Shown here one piece after another: positions 37,001-48,100 of a stretch of DNA of 64,000 nucleotides. The DNA is from Planktothrix sp. PCC 11201 (lineage in GTDB: Bacteria; Cyanobacteriota; Cyanobacteriia; Cyanobacteriales; Microcoleaceae): NCBI RefSeq assembly GCF_900009135.1, contig NZ_LT797711.1:682138-746137 (forward strand). The letters are read 5' to 3'. Position 1 is the first letter of the stretch. Every line of letters begins with the position of its first letter. The notes beneath the pieces are model-generated. The model was not told the origin of the DNA. It ran no database searches and saw nothing but the letters and a program-made list of their open reading frames with translations. A program made the translations under genes and the position numbers.

Positions 37001-38942
37001 AGGTGGCAACGGTAGAATTTTTAAACATTTCAGCTATGGGTAACTGACGATTAAAAAGTTTTTCTAGTTGGTTGTGTACCCGAATTAAGAGTAAAGAATG
37101 TCCTCCTAGTTCAAAAAAGTTATCGTTTAAACCCACTGAAGTTAATTGTAAAACTTCGCACCAAACTGTTGCTATTTGGCGTTCATTTTCCGATTGGGGT
37201 AAGGTGCGATTTTTCTGGCGATCGCTCTCTAAATATTGATTAATTTCTTGAATACGACCAGTAAATAATCCCTGTTCAAAATCTTTTTTTAATTTTGATT
37301 TTTGGACTTTACCAATAGAGGTTTTGGGAACTAAATCAGTCTCTAAAGGAATGACATAAGCTGGAGCAATTCCTACTTTTTGAGTTAAATGACTGCGAAT
37401 TTTTCTAACGACTTTTACCCATTGCTCAAAATGATCTGATTCGGGACTAAAAACAATAATTAATAAGTCAGTCTCTTGGATTTGATCAAAGACGGCAAAT
37501 GCCGCCGTATAGGAAACATTTACTCCCTCTAATTCTTCTATTGCTGTTTCAATTTCATGGGCAAAGTAATTAATTCCATTAATAATAATTTCTTGTTTTT
37601 CTCTCCCTGTAATAAAGAGTTCTCCATCCAATAAATAAGCTAAATCTCCTGTGGTAAACCAACCTTCATCTTGAAAAACTGCTTGATTCAGTTCGGGATT
37701 ATTATAATATCCTTTAGTGACAGACTTGCCTTTGATTTGAAGTCGTCCAATCTCGGCTTCGGGTAAAACATTATTCTCTTGATCAACAATGCGAATAGTA
37801 GCCCCTGGAATTGGCTTTCCCAGAGAGATAATAATGTTTTCTTCTGTTAGTTTATCTTGGCTTAAACCCACAGACCAAGTAATTCCAGAACAAGATTCTG
37901 TCATGCCAAATGCTGGTTTAATGGCTCTATCTGGTAATTGATGCTTTTCGAGAATTTCTAAAAATAGGCGGATAGTTTTAATAGAAACTTGCTCTCCAGC
38001 ATTGACTAAAAATTTCATGGAGGAGAGATTATAAGAAGATTGATTAAGTTGTTCAAACTGTTGATTAATTAAGGAAAATGCAAAGTTAGGAGCCCAAGAA
38101 ATAGTCGCTTGATGGTGTTGAATTAGCTCTAACCATTTCAGGGGTTGACGTAAAATTAATTCCATCGGAACATGGATTTGATGACAAGCTAAATCCACCG
38201 CCATAATTCCTAAAAAGACGATGGCTCCCGCATGGTCTAAGGGCATCCAATTCAGGGTAACTTCTTGTTGGGTAAAGTTATTCATTGCCACTGTTCCAGC
38301 AGACATGGATAACATATTATTATGAGTTAACATTACTCCTTTTGGCATACCTGTACTGCCAGAAGTAAATAGTAATAAGGCTGGATTTTCTGGGGTAAGA
38401 TTAGGTAAGGAATAACATTTTTTAGGGATTTTATCGGGCTGGGAATTTGATTGAGATTCTATAGATCTTAGATTGTCAATTGAGACTACTTGCAATCCTT
38501 TCAGATGAGATTGAGTTTCTAATTTTTGGATTTCAGTAATTAATTCACTATCGGATAAAATTAATGGTTTTCCTAAGATTTTCCAGACATTTTCCAGTTT
38601 TTTAACTGCTGAGTTTTCTAGCTCATAATGGGGGGCAATGGTCAGAGGTACGGGAATAATTCCTCCTAAAAAACAAGCCCAGAGTGCGGGAATAAAATCT
38701 TTATTTTTAGCAATTTGGAAGATAACTTTATCTCCTAACTTGATCCCCCGCTGATCAAGCCCATCTAAAATATTGAGAGCATCATTATATAAATCTTGAT
38801 AAGTCTGAAAATATTCGGTTGCGTCATTTCCAATATAGGTAATTCCCTGATTTTCACATTTAGCAGCATTGGCTAAGACTTCTGAAAGTGTCCGCCAATT
38901 ATCTTTTAATTGCCCTCCAGAACTGATTGAATGCTTAAACAT
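31017..38942 (-). CDS. mcyG: McyG, hybrid NRPS-PKS A-PCP-KS-AT-CM-KR-ACP (starter module)
   Basis: McyG starts Adda assembly: it activates an aryl (phenylpropanoid) starter and adds one methylated, reduced ketide unit. In 2641 residues: an atypical adenylation domain (FTSGSTGMPKGVMLTH near 195; C-terminal part ITGREKQEIIINGINYF), a carrier (FELGGHSLLLIRVH near 617), KS (Cys in TACSTGLVVVHLA near 864), AT (GHSLGEYAAACF near 1312; HGFHSPL present), C-methyltransferase (ILEIGAGTGATTQQ near 1848), KR (LITGGIGHLGLALAG near 2250; catalytic Tyr in AQGLYDAVSNSM) and ACP (MGIDSLLSIELKN near 2559). There is no dehydratase, consistent with the retained hydroxyl that McyJ methylates. The start ATG has AGAGGAAG upstream. 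The adenylation domain looks more like an acyl-CoA/fatty-acyl ligase than a peptide type, so no pocket code is given. Confidence 0.96.
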   Translation of the reverse strand: MFKHSISSGGQLKDNWRTLSEVLANAAKCENQGITYIGNDATEYFQTYQDLYNDALNILDGLDQRGIKLGDKVIFQIAKNKDFIPALWACFLGGIIPVPLTIAPHYELENSAVKKLENVWKILGKPLILSDSELITEIQKLETQSHLKGLQVVSIDNLRSIESQSNSQPDKIPKKCYSLPNLTPENPALLLFTSGSTGMPKGVMLTHNNMLSMSAGTVAMNNFTQQEVTLNWMPLDHAGAIVFLGIMAVDLACHQIHVPMELILRQPLKWLELIQHHQATISWAPNFAFSLINQQFEQLNQSSYNLSSMKFLVNAGEQVSIKTIRLFLEILEKHQLPDRAIKPAFGMTESCSGITWSVGLSQDKLTEENIIISLGKPIPGATIRIVDQENNVLPEAEIGRLQIKGKSVTKGYYNNPELNQAVFQDEGWFTTGDLAYLLDGELFITGREKQEIIINGINYFAHEIETAIEELEGVNVSYTAAFAVFDQIQETDLLIIVFSPESDHFEQWVKVVRKIRSHLTQKVGIAPAYVIPLETDLVPKTSIGKVQKSKLKKDFEQGLFTGRIQEINQYLESDRQKNRTLPQSENERQIATVWCEVLQLTSVGLNDNFFELGGHSLLLIRVHNQLEKLFNRQLPIAEMFKNSTVATLARFLSKESNSTPATAQKSRQRAENRSRRQRSTHDIAIIGMAGRFPGANNLTTFWENLQNGVETISFFSEEELLESGVSPELFNQPNYIRARPIIDQVEYFDSEFFGYTNREAELLDPQQRLLLQSSWECLENAGYNPNSYPGAIGIFAGASMNTYLINNCYPNRGQLDSNDQLQPFTLDSMGGFQTMVANDKDYLTTRISYKLNLRGPSINIQTACSTGLVVVHLACQSLINGESDMALAGAASINSPQKIGYLYQEGLILSGDGHCRAFDSQAQGTIFGSGVGVVLLKRLPDALADHDQIYAVIKGSAINNDGGTKLGFTAPGGEGQISVAAEALAFAGVDANTISFIEAHGTGTTLGDPIEVDALAKAYGAANQGECALGSVKTNIGHMQIASGIVGLIKATLALKHQIIPPTLHFQNPNPQIDFSKTPFYINTEAIPWKTKQQNGQELPRRAGVNSLGIGGVNAHIILEEAPAVIPQQNQTKPPIHLLTISARTPQALKDLVNSYVEFWENHPESDIFDVVFTANTGRVHFSNRLAVIGSENSDFITKLRQFGQLDQGLIIHGQVDEKQPPKIAFLFTGQGSQYAGMAHQLYQTQPTFRQTLDQGESIYQKLTGKSLLEIIFANSDEILTQTSYTQPALFIIEVALAQLWQSWGIEPIAILGHSLGEYAAACFAGVFDLESGLKLVINRGRLIGQLPDNQGAMAAIFLDQKSVLEQCQSQGIKIAIAAINTDQHTVISGDKKSIQQLCEHFNNTGIKVRQLKVSHGFHSPLIEPIYEEFKTILQEIAFAKPQITLISNLTGEIADDSIITPEYWLQHLLHTVQFHQGVLSLQFLGCDTFIEIGPQPVLLGIIQSSISSSNPLILPSLRSGFSDWQVLLESLGKLYVRGSDIDWFGFNKDYHCSRCSLPTYPFQQHRHWLPLKTELTTVAPESNLVKMLSNKNTNSLMQTLLETGNYSEAEKQTVSAIVQQLIQLHHQDKNNFDWENLLYQVKWFPDNLVTQKLQNLATIQADLDVYVEKQIQFASLTGVSSAFAEMEKLSADFIVKALKDLELFQLNTMLSINESFRQAGIKAEYKLLWNHCLKILAETGILEKQDSGWQIIKEPQQSHPDLTVENLINQYPNALIELTLFQRVASNLAAILTGKIAPLSILFSQNEKIGAAEFYKNTSWAKVLNLSISKAVELLLSNYSSSEPLRILEIGAGTGATTQQVLNACKSDQITYTFTDVSPFFLETAKENFTQFPNINYQVLDIEKDPKSQGFSLGSYDLIIAANVLHSTRDLQKETLPHIQSLLRPGGQLLLLELTHQSKWIDLIFGITQGWWRFSDDHLRSHHPIISASTWQSILLQSGFAQAEFVSPDQKIGSALFQQSIIIAQNPRKASNISENWLIFTDSHPEKDHLPRSIQEQLSKNYGSCTIIYQGQNNTQLSQFEYALNAHQPEQLKAWFGENPSPHNIIYLLNDDNKDQPESILLNRCHYLLNLLQAIQKIPNSPKLFLVTQGGQPFELKQPTFVTQSPLWALGRVISLENPELWGGMIDLDPSADITQNIADLLLGLTHAIGEDHLLFRNGQAHLGRLVPSASPPTKPLTIQAEATYLITGGIGHLGLALAGHLVDLGAKHLILTTRRPFPPRSEMATEFAEIRENLRILEQKGASVAVCQADVGDFPQMQAIWAKIEKTAYPLRGVFHLAGVSGRQAQLSECTLADLEIVFQAKVRGSWNLHRLSLATQLDYFVLFSSAGAIWGAKAQGLYDAVSNSMDSLAIMRHLQGLPATTLNWALLAGNGIVSPEYEDWLKQIGMKEIELDRAFSVMDAIIESHETQVLVADVDWVRFKNIYQFQGDKPLLKRLGQSQNIIKSVQDSSSTRRLLENIAPGERREHLFQYIGQQVGIILGIKQMPDPEQGFSEMGIDSLLSIELKNRLEKGLEVTLPASLVFDFPNIRRLVDYLIQQVLGWQVQTIVQTTVDSTEVQQDVDADLILRELSELEDFLSD

Positions 38943-39127
38943 TTTTTCTTCCTCTGTTTTTCCATAAAATTGAGTTTACCATAGTCTTACCCTGCCGTAC
39001 AGAGGAACGGACTTGATTTTAATTCATAAATTTATTTGATAAATTCGACGGTGACAACAGGCTTTATACTGCTTAAAACTCTAAGAATTGAATTGTGCGC
39101 TCATGTTTATTCTCCTAATTAGTAATT
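38943..39127 (-). other. mcyE-mcyG spacer with a 7-codon mini-ORF and strong RBS
   Basis: This 185-bp spacer is longer than most mcy junctions. Starting 23 bp after the mcyE stop, the minus strand has an AGGAG element, a short gap and then ATG at 39104-39102, opening a frame of only seven codons (MSAQFNS, TAG at 39081-39083). Microcystis clusters have mcyF exactly here, and the mini-ORF could be the 5' relic of a lost gene. The rest is AT-rich and probably carries an internal mcyG promoter, but I see no convincing -35/-10 pair. Confidence 0.4.
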
Positions 39128-42100
39128 TTAAAAATTAAAATCTTCAGCGAATAAGTCGCTATATTCTTGGTGAGAATTGCTTGATTCTAAAGATAGTTTT
39201 ATCAATGGTTGATCAGGGTATTTTATCACTTGCTCCATCAGATTTTCTAATAAGTTAACCATCAATAAAATCCGCTCATTAATAAATATATCCGTATTGT
39301 AGATTAGCTTCAAGTATAATTCTTCTTCCTCAACAAAAATGAACTCTAAATCAAATTTAGCCGTAGTCATCTCTGGGTCAATGGAGTTAACTGTAATTCC
39401 TTCTAGTGCGAGATCTACATTTTGATTATTTTGCAGGGCAACCGCAACATCAAAGAGGGCATTTCGACTAGGGTCGCGCGGTAAATTGAGATCTGAAACT
39501 ACTTTATCAAAAGGATATTCTTGATTTTCATAAGCTTCTAATGTGGTGGTTTTTACTTTGGTCAGGACATTCAAAAAACTGTCATCTGCTCTAATTTGAT
39601 CCCGCAGGACTAAAGTATTAACATAAAAACCAATTTGTGATTCTAAATCGGGATGATTTCTACCCGCAATGGGAGAACCTACTGTAATCTCATTTTGTTC
39701 GGTATAACGAAAAAGAAAACTCTTAACTAAAGTCAGTAACCCCATAAATAAACTAGCTTCTTGGTCTTTAATTAATATCTGAAAATGCTCAATTAGTTCT
39801 GAATTTGGTTTCCAGATCACCGTCTTTCCTTGAAAACTTTGAATGGCGGGTCGAGGATAATCAAAAGGCAAGTTAAGATGTTGAGGAGCCGGGGTTAACT
39901 TAGTTAACCAGTAATCACGTTGAGCTTGAAGTTTCGATGTTTTTAACTGATTTTCTTGCCAGTCAGTATAATCTTTATAGTGAATTTTTAGAGGGGGTAG
40001 TAACTCTGAATTTTGTTGTCGATATGTGTGATAATGCCCCAGAAAATCTTTAATTAAAACCCCGGCTGACCAACCATCAGAAATGATATGGTGCATATTA
40101 AATAACACGATATAATTCTCTTGACTCAGTTTGAGTAACTTAACTTGGAGTAACGGCCCCACTTCTAAATCAAAAGTAGTCTTGGCATTATGGGAAATCG
40201 CCTCAGCAATTAGTTTAGCTTGTTCTGTTTCTAAATAATTTGTCAAGTCTATTTGTTTAATGCCAAAATTCATTTGATTGTGTACAACTTGACGCGGTTG
40301 ATTATCGATTAGGGTAAAGGTAGTTCGCAAAATTTCGTGGCGTTGAATTAACTGTTGAAAAGCATTTTCAAAAGCCGCAATATTCAGATTGCCTTTGAAT
40401 TGATAAACACTGGGCATTCCATAGGCATTATGATTGCGATCAAGAAATTCTAAAGCCCAAAGACGACGTTGCCCATGGGACATCGGATAGGATTTTTGCA
40501 GAGGAATTGTGGGGATGGGTTCTTGATAATCATATTCAGTTTTAGAGACTAAAATGGCTAATCCGGCAATGGTAGGAACTTTAAAGAAGTCAGCCAATTT
40601 TACCGATACATTTAATTCTTTATGAACGTGGGTTACGATTCTCGAAAGCATCAGAGAATGTCCGCCAATTTCAAAGAAGTTATCAAAAATACCGATGGGA
40701 TGTTTAGTCAGAATCTTTTCCCAGATCCGAACTAGATTTAACTCCAAATTATTACGCGGTGCAACATAATTTACTAGGGTAGATTTCCCTGTTTCATTCA
40801 TTGCAATCAGCGAGTTTAAGTCAAGTTTGCCGTGTTTAGTTAGGGGAAATTGCTTTAAGAAAATAAAGTAACTAGGAATCATGTAAACTGGCAGAAAATT
40901 AGCTAGAAATTCTCTGATTTCAGAAATTTCTATCTGTTTATCTGTTTGACAATAGGCTGATAATTGAGTTTGATTATTGACTTGGATCGGTAGAATAATA
41001 GCTCTCTCAATCTGAGGATAATGATTAAGTTGATATTCAATTTCTCCGGGATCGATACGATAGCCATTTACCTTAACTTGATTGTCTTTTCTGCCCATAA
41101 ATTCAATCACACCGGGAGCAGTTTGTTTCCCTAAATCCCCGGTTCTAAACAGCGTTGTTTTCTGATCAAAAAAGCCCGGTTTAAATTTTTCTTTGGTGAT
41201 TTCAGGAAGATTGTGATAACCCGATGCTAAGGCGGCCCCTTCGACACAAATTTCCCCAACTATATGCAGAGGAACCGGATTATTAAATTCATCCAGGACA
41301 AATAGCCGATTATTATGGAAAACTTGACCTAGGGGTACGTCTGTATCTAAATTTTCGTTGATTTTGTATTGAGATACTCCGACACAAGTTTCTGTTGAAC
41401 CATAAACATTACTAACAATTTTTCCCGGAAAACGTTGGCGTAAAGCTAGTGCTGTTTCTCGATCTAATTTCTCTCCCCCTACGGAGATATATTTTAAGCT
41501 AGAGATAGTTTCTCCTGGTTCGAGTAAACCTAAAATTTCCCGATAAATAGATGGTGTTGTGTGCAGCGCGTTAATTTGATTTTCCTGTAAAAAGGAAACT
41601 AAATGTCCGATATATTTGACTTCGTAAATATATAAAGGAGCGCCTATTGTTAAAGGTAGAAAAATATTACGAATAGATGGGTCGTGGGTGACAGCAGCCG
41701 TAAAAATATAGCGCCATTCAGGATATTTATCTAAATCAAAGGTGAGTCGTAAACTCTGAATTACATTCAAAATAGAGAGATGGCGACCCATGACTCCTTT
41801 AGGATTTCCCGTGGAACCAGAAGTATAGAAAATATAAGCAATTTGGCTAGAATCCGGTGGAATACTAGGCTCTTTATCGCCGTATTTTGCTAAAATATTA
41901 GCAATTTTATCTAAGCAAATTGTCTCTATTTCTTGAGGTAATTTAGAGGTCAAATTACTCTCAGTTAGACAAACATGACAACCACTATCTTTGATAATAA
42001 AATCTATGCGATTATTCGGATATTCGGCATCTATGGGAACATAGGTCGCCCCGGTTTTAAAAATTGCTAGGATACTAATGATTAGGTTTTGATTCCGTCC

Positions 42101-45100
42101 CATCATTAGCCCGATTACTTTGCCTGCACCTAGCTGATATTGATGTTGTAGATAATGGGTTAAACGATTAACTTTTTGATTCAATTCTTGATAGGTAAGA
42201 GTGGTTTCTCCAGAAACTAAGGCGGGGGCATTGGGAGTTGAGTTAACTTGAGAAACAAAATCATCAATGATGGTAGCATTTTCCGGTAATTCTCTGGTTT
42301 CTCCGATTAACTCAGCCAGTAAGTTTTCCCGTTGTAATTTGGTTAATAAAGGTAACTGATGGAGCAAACTGTTGGCATTATGAATTACCCCATCTAACAA
42401 AATTTCAAAACTTTCGAGAAACTGTTTAATAGTCCCTTGTTTAAACAGTTCTGTATTGTAATTACAGTAAATAATCAGGTTATTATTGACTTCAATAAAG
42501 TTAAATCCAACATCGAAAGGCGTGTAACCAATTGGTTCTGGTGGCAGGGATACTTTTAATCCTTCAAACTCAGGTAGAGTTAAACTAGGGTCTATATTAA
42601 AAGATACTGAAATCAGAGGAGAACGGGAAAAATCCCGTTGTAATTGTAGGGCGGCCAATAAATTTTCTAAGGTATAACTTTGATGTCTAAAAGCAGCGAT
42701 GAGTGTTTGTTTAGTCCGTTGCAAATGTTCAACAAAAGAATTCGTGATATCTACTTTCATCCGAATCGGTAAAAATTGTGAACAAAAGCCAACTAATTGG
42801 TCGCTACCTTCTATTTGTCGTCCCGAAATGGGAATCCCAATGACTAAATCATTATGGCTAGAAATTCGGCTTAAAAAAGCTGTGTAGGCGGCGAACATTG
42901 TCATAAATAATGTTGCTTGATTTTGCCGTCCTACGGTTTGTAAATTTTGCCAAAGTTCAGGTGCAACAATTTTACTTTCTTGACCTCCAGTGTAAGTTTT
43001 AACTGCTGGACGGGGAAAGTCGGTAGGAAGCTCAAAGGCGGGAATTTCTCCTTGATAGGTTTTTAACCAAAAATCACGATGTTCTAACATCTGTGGACTC
43101 TGCGCTTCTTGCTCTCGCAAAGCTAAATATTGGCGAAACTGCATTGGGAGTTCTAAAGGGTTTGTAGTAGCACCAATTTGGGTGGAATAAAGTTGACCAA
43201 TTTCATCCAAAATCAACCCTAGTGACCAACCATCTACAACAATATGATGGGTTTTTAAAGATAACAGGTAATGGTCAGGGGTTAGGCGGATTAAGATAAC
43301 AGCAAATAAGGGAGCTATAGACAAGTCAAAAGGCTTTTTAGAAAACTGAGACCTTAATGCTAAAGCCATTGCTTGAGGATTCTGTTCATCGTTCAAATTA
43401 ATTAAGGTTAACTGAATTTTGACGCTATTAATAACTTCCTGTACTTCCCCTTGTTCTACTATTTTGGTTCGCAAAGCTTCGTGACGATTGATAACTTGAT
43501 TAATCGCTTCTTGTAAAGCTGAAATATCTAAAGAACCCCTTAATTCTAAAGAAGCTGTGACATTATAGGAGGCGGAAGCATTTCTATCTAATTCTGCCAA
43601 TAACCAAAGCTGACGCTGGGCTTCACTGGTAGGAAATTGCTGATTTATTGGGTTTAAATTTTCCCTCCCATCTTCATCATCGCTCTCAACATTTTTCTCT
43701 TGCTTCTTTACTTTTGGAAGTTTGGCATTTGCAAAAAAACCCCCTTGCTGCAATTCGATAATCGCTGATTTGACCGCAGCTATAACTTTATCTATATCTT
43801 CATTTGTATGGCAGGTAGAGAGAAAACAAACTCGTTTTTCCCATGTATAAATACCTTTAAGATTTAACAAGTAGTAAAATAGAGGTAATTCAATAGGTTG
43901 GAGGAAAAGACTATAGGCTCCAAAAGGTTCAAAGCGAAACAAAGAACCAAAATTAACAATGCGAATGGGAATTCCTATTTCTTGAAAGAACTGATTCGTC
44001 TCCGTAGCTAATCGTTGGGTTAATTGATTTACCCGTTCCTGAATGGTTGGACTTTGTTCTTTAAGATATAAAAGCACCGCGCGACAGGCTGCCAGTGCCA
44101 AAGGATGACGACAGAAAGTTCCGCCAAAAGCGGTTAATTCAGTTTGGGGATGGGAGTCATCACCGTATTCCCAGAAACCACCATCAACGGTATCTAAGAA
44201 ATCTGCTTTTCCGCAAATCATACTGATAGGTAAACCCCCACCAATTGCCTTACCGTAAATAACAATATCTGCCTCAATATTGAACCATTGTTGCGCCCCT
44301 CCAGGAGCAATCCGAAATCCCGTAATAATTTCATCAAAAATTAGTGCAATCCCTTTTTCCTGAGTTAATTTTCTTAACTTTTGCAGAAATTCTTGAGGTT
44401 GTAAATCGGGTTTACGACTTTGAACAGGTTCTACTAATACTGCTGCTAAATCATCACTATGAGCCGCAATAATTTCTAAACTTTCTTCGACTCCATAACT
44501 CAAAACAATTACATCTTCAACCATTCCTGATGGTGTGCCCAGACTCACGGGTTGAGTGCTGGTTGTATCCTCTCCCACTCGCGCTAGAATGCCGTCAAAA
44601 GTGCCGTGATAGGAACCGGAAAACATCACGATTTTTGGGCGTTTTGTGCGAGAACGAGCAATCCTAACGGCCGCCATAATTGCTTCGGTTCCAGTATTAC
44701 TAAAAGCTACCCTTTCTACCCCAGCCATTTCACTAATTAAAGCCGCCGTTTCTGCGGCAAGATTAGACTGCATTCCTAATCCGATTCCTTGCTGCATTTG
44801 TTCCTGAACTGCTGCTATGACAAAATCAGGACTATGCCCAAAAAAGTTAACACCAAATCCCATGGCTAAGTCAATATAATCATTGCCATCAATGTCACGA
44901 AAACAGGCTCCTTGGGCTGATTCTGAAACAATGGGATACTGAAATTCTTTTAATGTCATCCGAAAGTCAATGGTGGGTTTGACATCAACCATTGTTTTTC
45001 GGCTATTTTGGGAATAGGCTTTTGATTTTGCGGTTTTTTGGTTATAAATAGCCTGGAGATTGTTAATAAAATCCTGCTGTTTTTCGGTTAAAGATTTATT

Positions 45101-48100
45101 CTCATTAATCTTTAATGCTAGGGGATTTAAACTGGGAGCAATTGGTTTTTGTTGCTCTTTTTGAGCCGGAAATATTGTTTCTATTTGATTATTTTGAGAT
45201 GGAATAATTTCTGTATGAACTATTGGTTGTTCGGTGATGACGTTGGGTGTATTCCCTACGGATTGAAGGACTTCTAACTGCTTGATAATGGTTTTCTCAT
45301 GGAGATCTTTAAGGTCTTTTAAAGATTGCAATTGAGCCATCATCAGGGCTTCTTTGCCAGAGGTGGTAGTTGAAAATTGGGTGGCTTTAGGCGTTTGGGG
45401 AATCGGTAGTATTTCAGCAGCAGCACAAGCAATAATTAATTCTTGGCCATTGTAAATATTAATATTGTTTTGTTTAGAAAAACTATTAGCAGTGGCAAAA
45501 CCGCAGCGTTTTAAAACAGAACACCAACTTTCTCCACTCAATAAAGGTGTATCTAAACGTAGTTCTTTGTCTTGGAAACGCCACCATCCAGGGGTCAATC
45601 CAAAGGTTAAATTAAGCCAGGAATTATTTTCGACGGTTTCGAGTAGAATTAAGTAACCACCAGGAAGCAGTAGCTCTCTAATATTAGTCAGGGTTTCTGT
45701 AATATTTCGGGTAGCATGAAGAACATTAGCTGCCACAACTATGTGATAAGAATGGGCGGGTATTCCTTGAGAAGCTGGTGATTTTTCAATGTCTAATTGA
45801 TGAAAGTTGAGGTTATATTTCCCCTGGAATTTTTGACGCGCTTGATTCAGTAAAAATGGAGATAATTCGCTAAAAGAATAGGCGACCTGATTGGGATTTA
45901 AGTTATTTAGAATTGTTTCAGAAGTGGCTCCAGTTCCCCCTCCGATTTCGATAATTTTATAAGGGTTAATACTGGGAGAAAAATTGTTTAAAGTGAGGTT
46001 AATTGCCTCAGCTACCCGTTGATTCATCAAACGAGAGACAGGAGAATTTCCATAGATACTTTCGGCATGAGTAACTGAACCTTCTGGGAAAATTAACGTT
46101 AAAGGGTCTATATTTCCTTTGAGCACTTCGGCTAAATTTTCTCCGCAGCGTTGCAGCATTTCTAACTCCGGTTTTGCCGAGGGACAAGTTTTTTGCAGAT
46201 TTTCTATAGCTTGTGGTAAGGAAAAAGACGCAGGTAAGTTTTTAACAGCCCAGATATTACCTTGATTTTGAATAATGTTAGCTTGCTCTAAATCCTGTAA
46301 ATAACGAGTTACTAAAACCTGATATTTTGGTGCAATGGGTAAGGTTTGCTTGATGCTTTCTGTTGTCCAGGTTTCTCCTGGATTTATTTTTTTCCCTAAA
46401 GCTTCTAATGCTTTAATAATATAAGCAGTTGCAATTGGTTGTAATTGAGAAATGACTTCTATATAATTATTTATTTCTGGATCAAAATTAACAATTTCCG
46501 CTTGATTTAATCTAGTCTTTTCTGAAGCAGTTTCTAAGTTTTTTGGTTCAATAGAATTATAGATATATTCAGCGATATCGGCAATAGTTTGTAAGTCAGT
46601 GAATAACTGATCTATTTTGACTTTTACTTTAAATTTTTCTTCAACTTTGCGAGAAAAATCTGTTAGAATAATAGAGTCTGCTCCCAGATTTAATAGGGTT
46701 TCATCATCCCGAATATCATTTTGATTCTCTTTGAGCAGGAGGGCAAGAATAGACTTTAATTGCTGGCGGATTTCGAGTTGATGTTTTTGCATATTTTGTA
46801 CTTTTAGTTCAGTGATTTTAGTCGTTTCTAGTTCGGGATATATTTCTTTAATTTGGGTGGTTTCCTGCCCAACAGTAGGTTGAAATTGAAACCGTTTTCT
46901 TTGAAAGGGATAATTAGGTAATCTTACTTGTTTATATCCATAATTTTGATTAAATTTTTCCGGGTTAAAATAGACTCCATTCAGGTACAGTTGACCCAAT
47001 GCCGAGAGCATTGTCTGCCAGTTATCTAAACCTCGATTTAGTGAACCAAGCCAAATACCTCCGATGTGATAACGACGCCCCTGTTCTGCGAGTATTGGTC
47101 TTGAACCGACTTCTAAAAACAGATTATATCCTTTATTTAATGCCGTGTTCAAACTTGCTAAAAATTGTACAGGTTGACGACATTGCTGTCTCCAATAACT
47201 TGCATCCGGGGCATTTTCTAAAATTTTTCCGTCAATTCCTGAAACTAACAGAATTTGGGGGCGATGGTAAGAAATCCGACCAGCTTCCTGTTCAAATTCA
47301 TTTAAAATTGGCTCCATTAAGGGAGAATGAAAAGCTTGATTAACGGAGAGATATTGAGTCGCAATTTTTTGCTGTTTACAGTTAATAATAATTTCCTCAA
47401 TCCTGGCAATTTCTCCAGAAATTACAATTTGTTGAGGATGATTAATAGCAGCAATGGCAACGGTATTTTTATAGTTTTGAATCAGAGAAAGTACCGTAGC
47501 TTCATCGGCGAAAATTGAAGCCATTTTTCCGGTTTTTGTAGTTTGCATTAATTGACCCCGTTTCACAATTAATGCGAGTCCCGCTTCTAAGCTAAATACT
47601 CTGGCGATACAAGCGGCTACATATTCCCCAACGCTATGTCCAATCAGTAAACTGGGTGTAATTCCCCAAGATTTCCAAAGCATAGCAATGGCATATTCTA
47701 GGGCAAATATGGCGGGTTGAGCGTAGGCAGTTTGATTCAGTAAATTGGTGTGTTCACCAAATAATATTTCGGTTAATGGATACTCTAAATAACTCGATAA
47801 AATTTCTGCACATTGATCAATATATTGACGAAATGTGGGTTCAGTTTGGTAGAGTTGCTCACCCATCCCCGGATAACAAGCACCTTGACCCGTAAACAGA
47901 AAAACAACTTTAGGCTGTTTTTCTTCGGTAAAGCGTTGATAAAAAGTCAAATTATCAAGGAAAGTTTGATCCGCAAAAGCGACTAATCTTTGTTGTAATT
48001 CTGGCAAAGTATTAGCAACAATTGCTAAACGTTCAGATAACTTTGCTCTCCCCACCGCCGCACTATAACAAATATCTCCTATTTCTGGATGGGATTCTAA

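Noticed and set aside
31017..38942. McyG read as a fatty-acyl-AMP ligase PKS of a lipopeptide pathway (puwainaphycin or microginin type)
   Set aside because: The ligase-like adenylation domain and the nearby aminotransferase suggested it at first, but the set of domains, lengths and gene order match mcyD-E-G-H-A-B-C-J throughout.
46999..47343. A 114-codon plus-strand frame inside mcyE
   Set aside because: It is antisense to the AT domain of McyE; such frames occur by chance in long genes.
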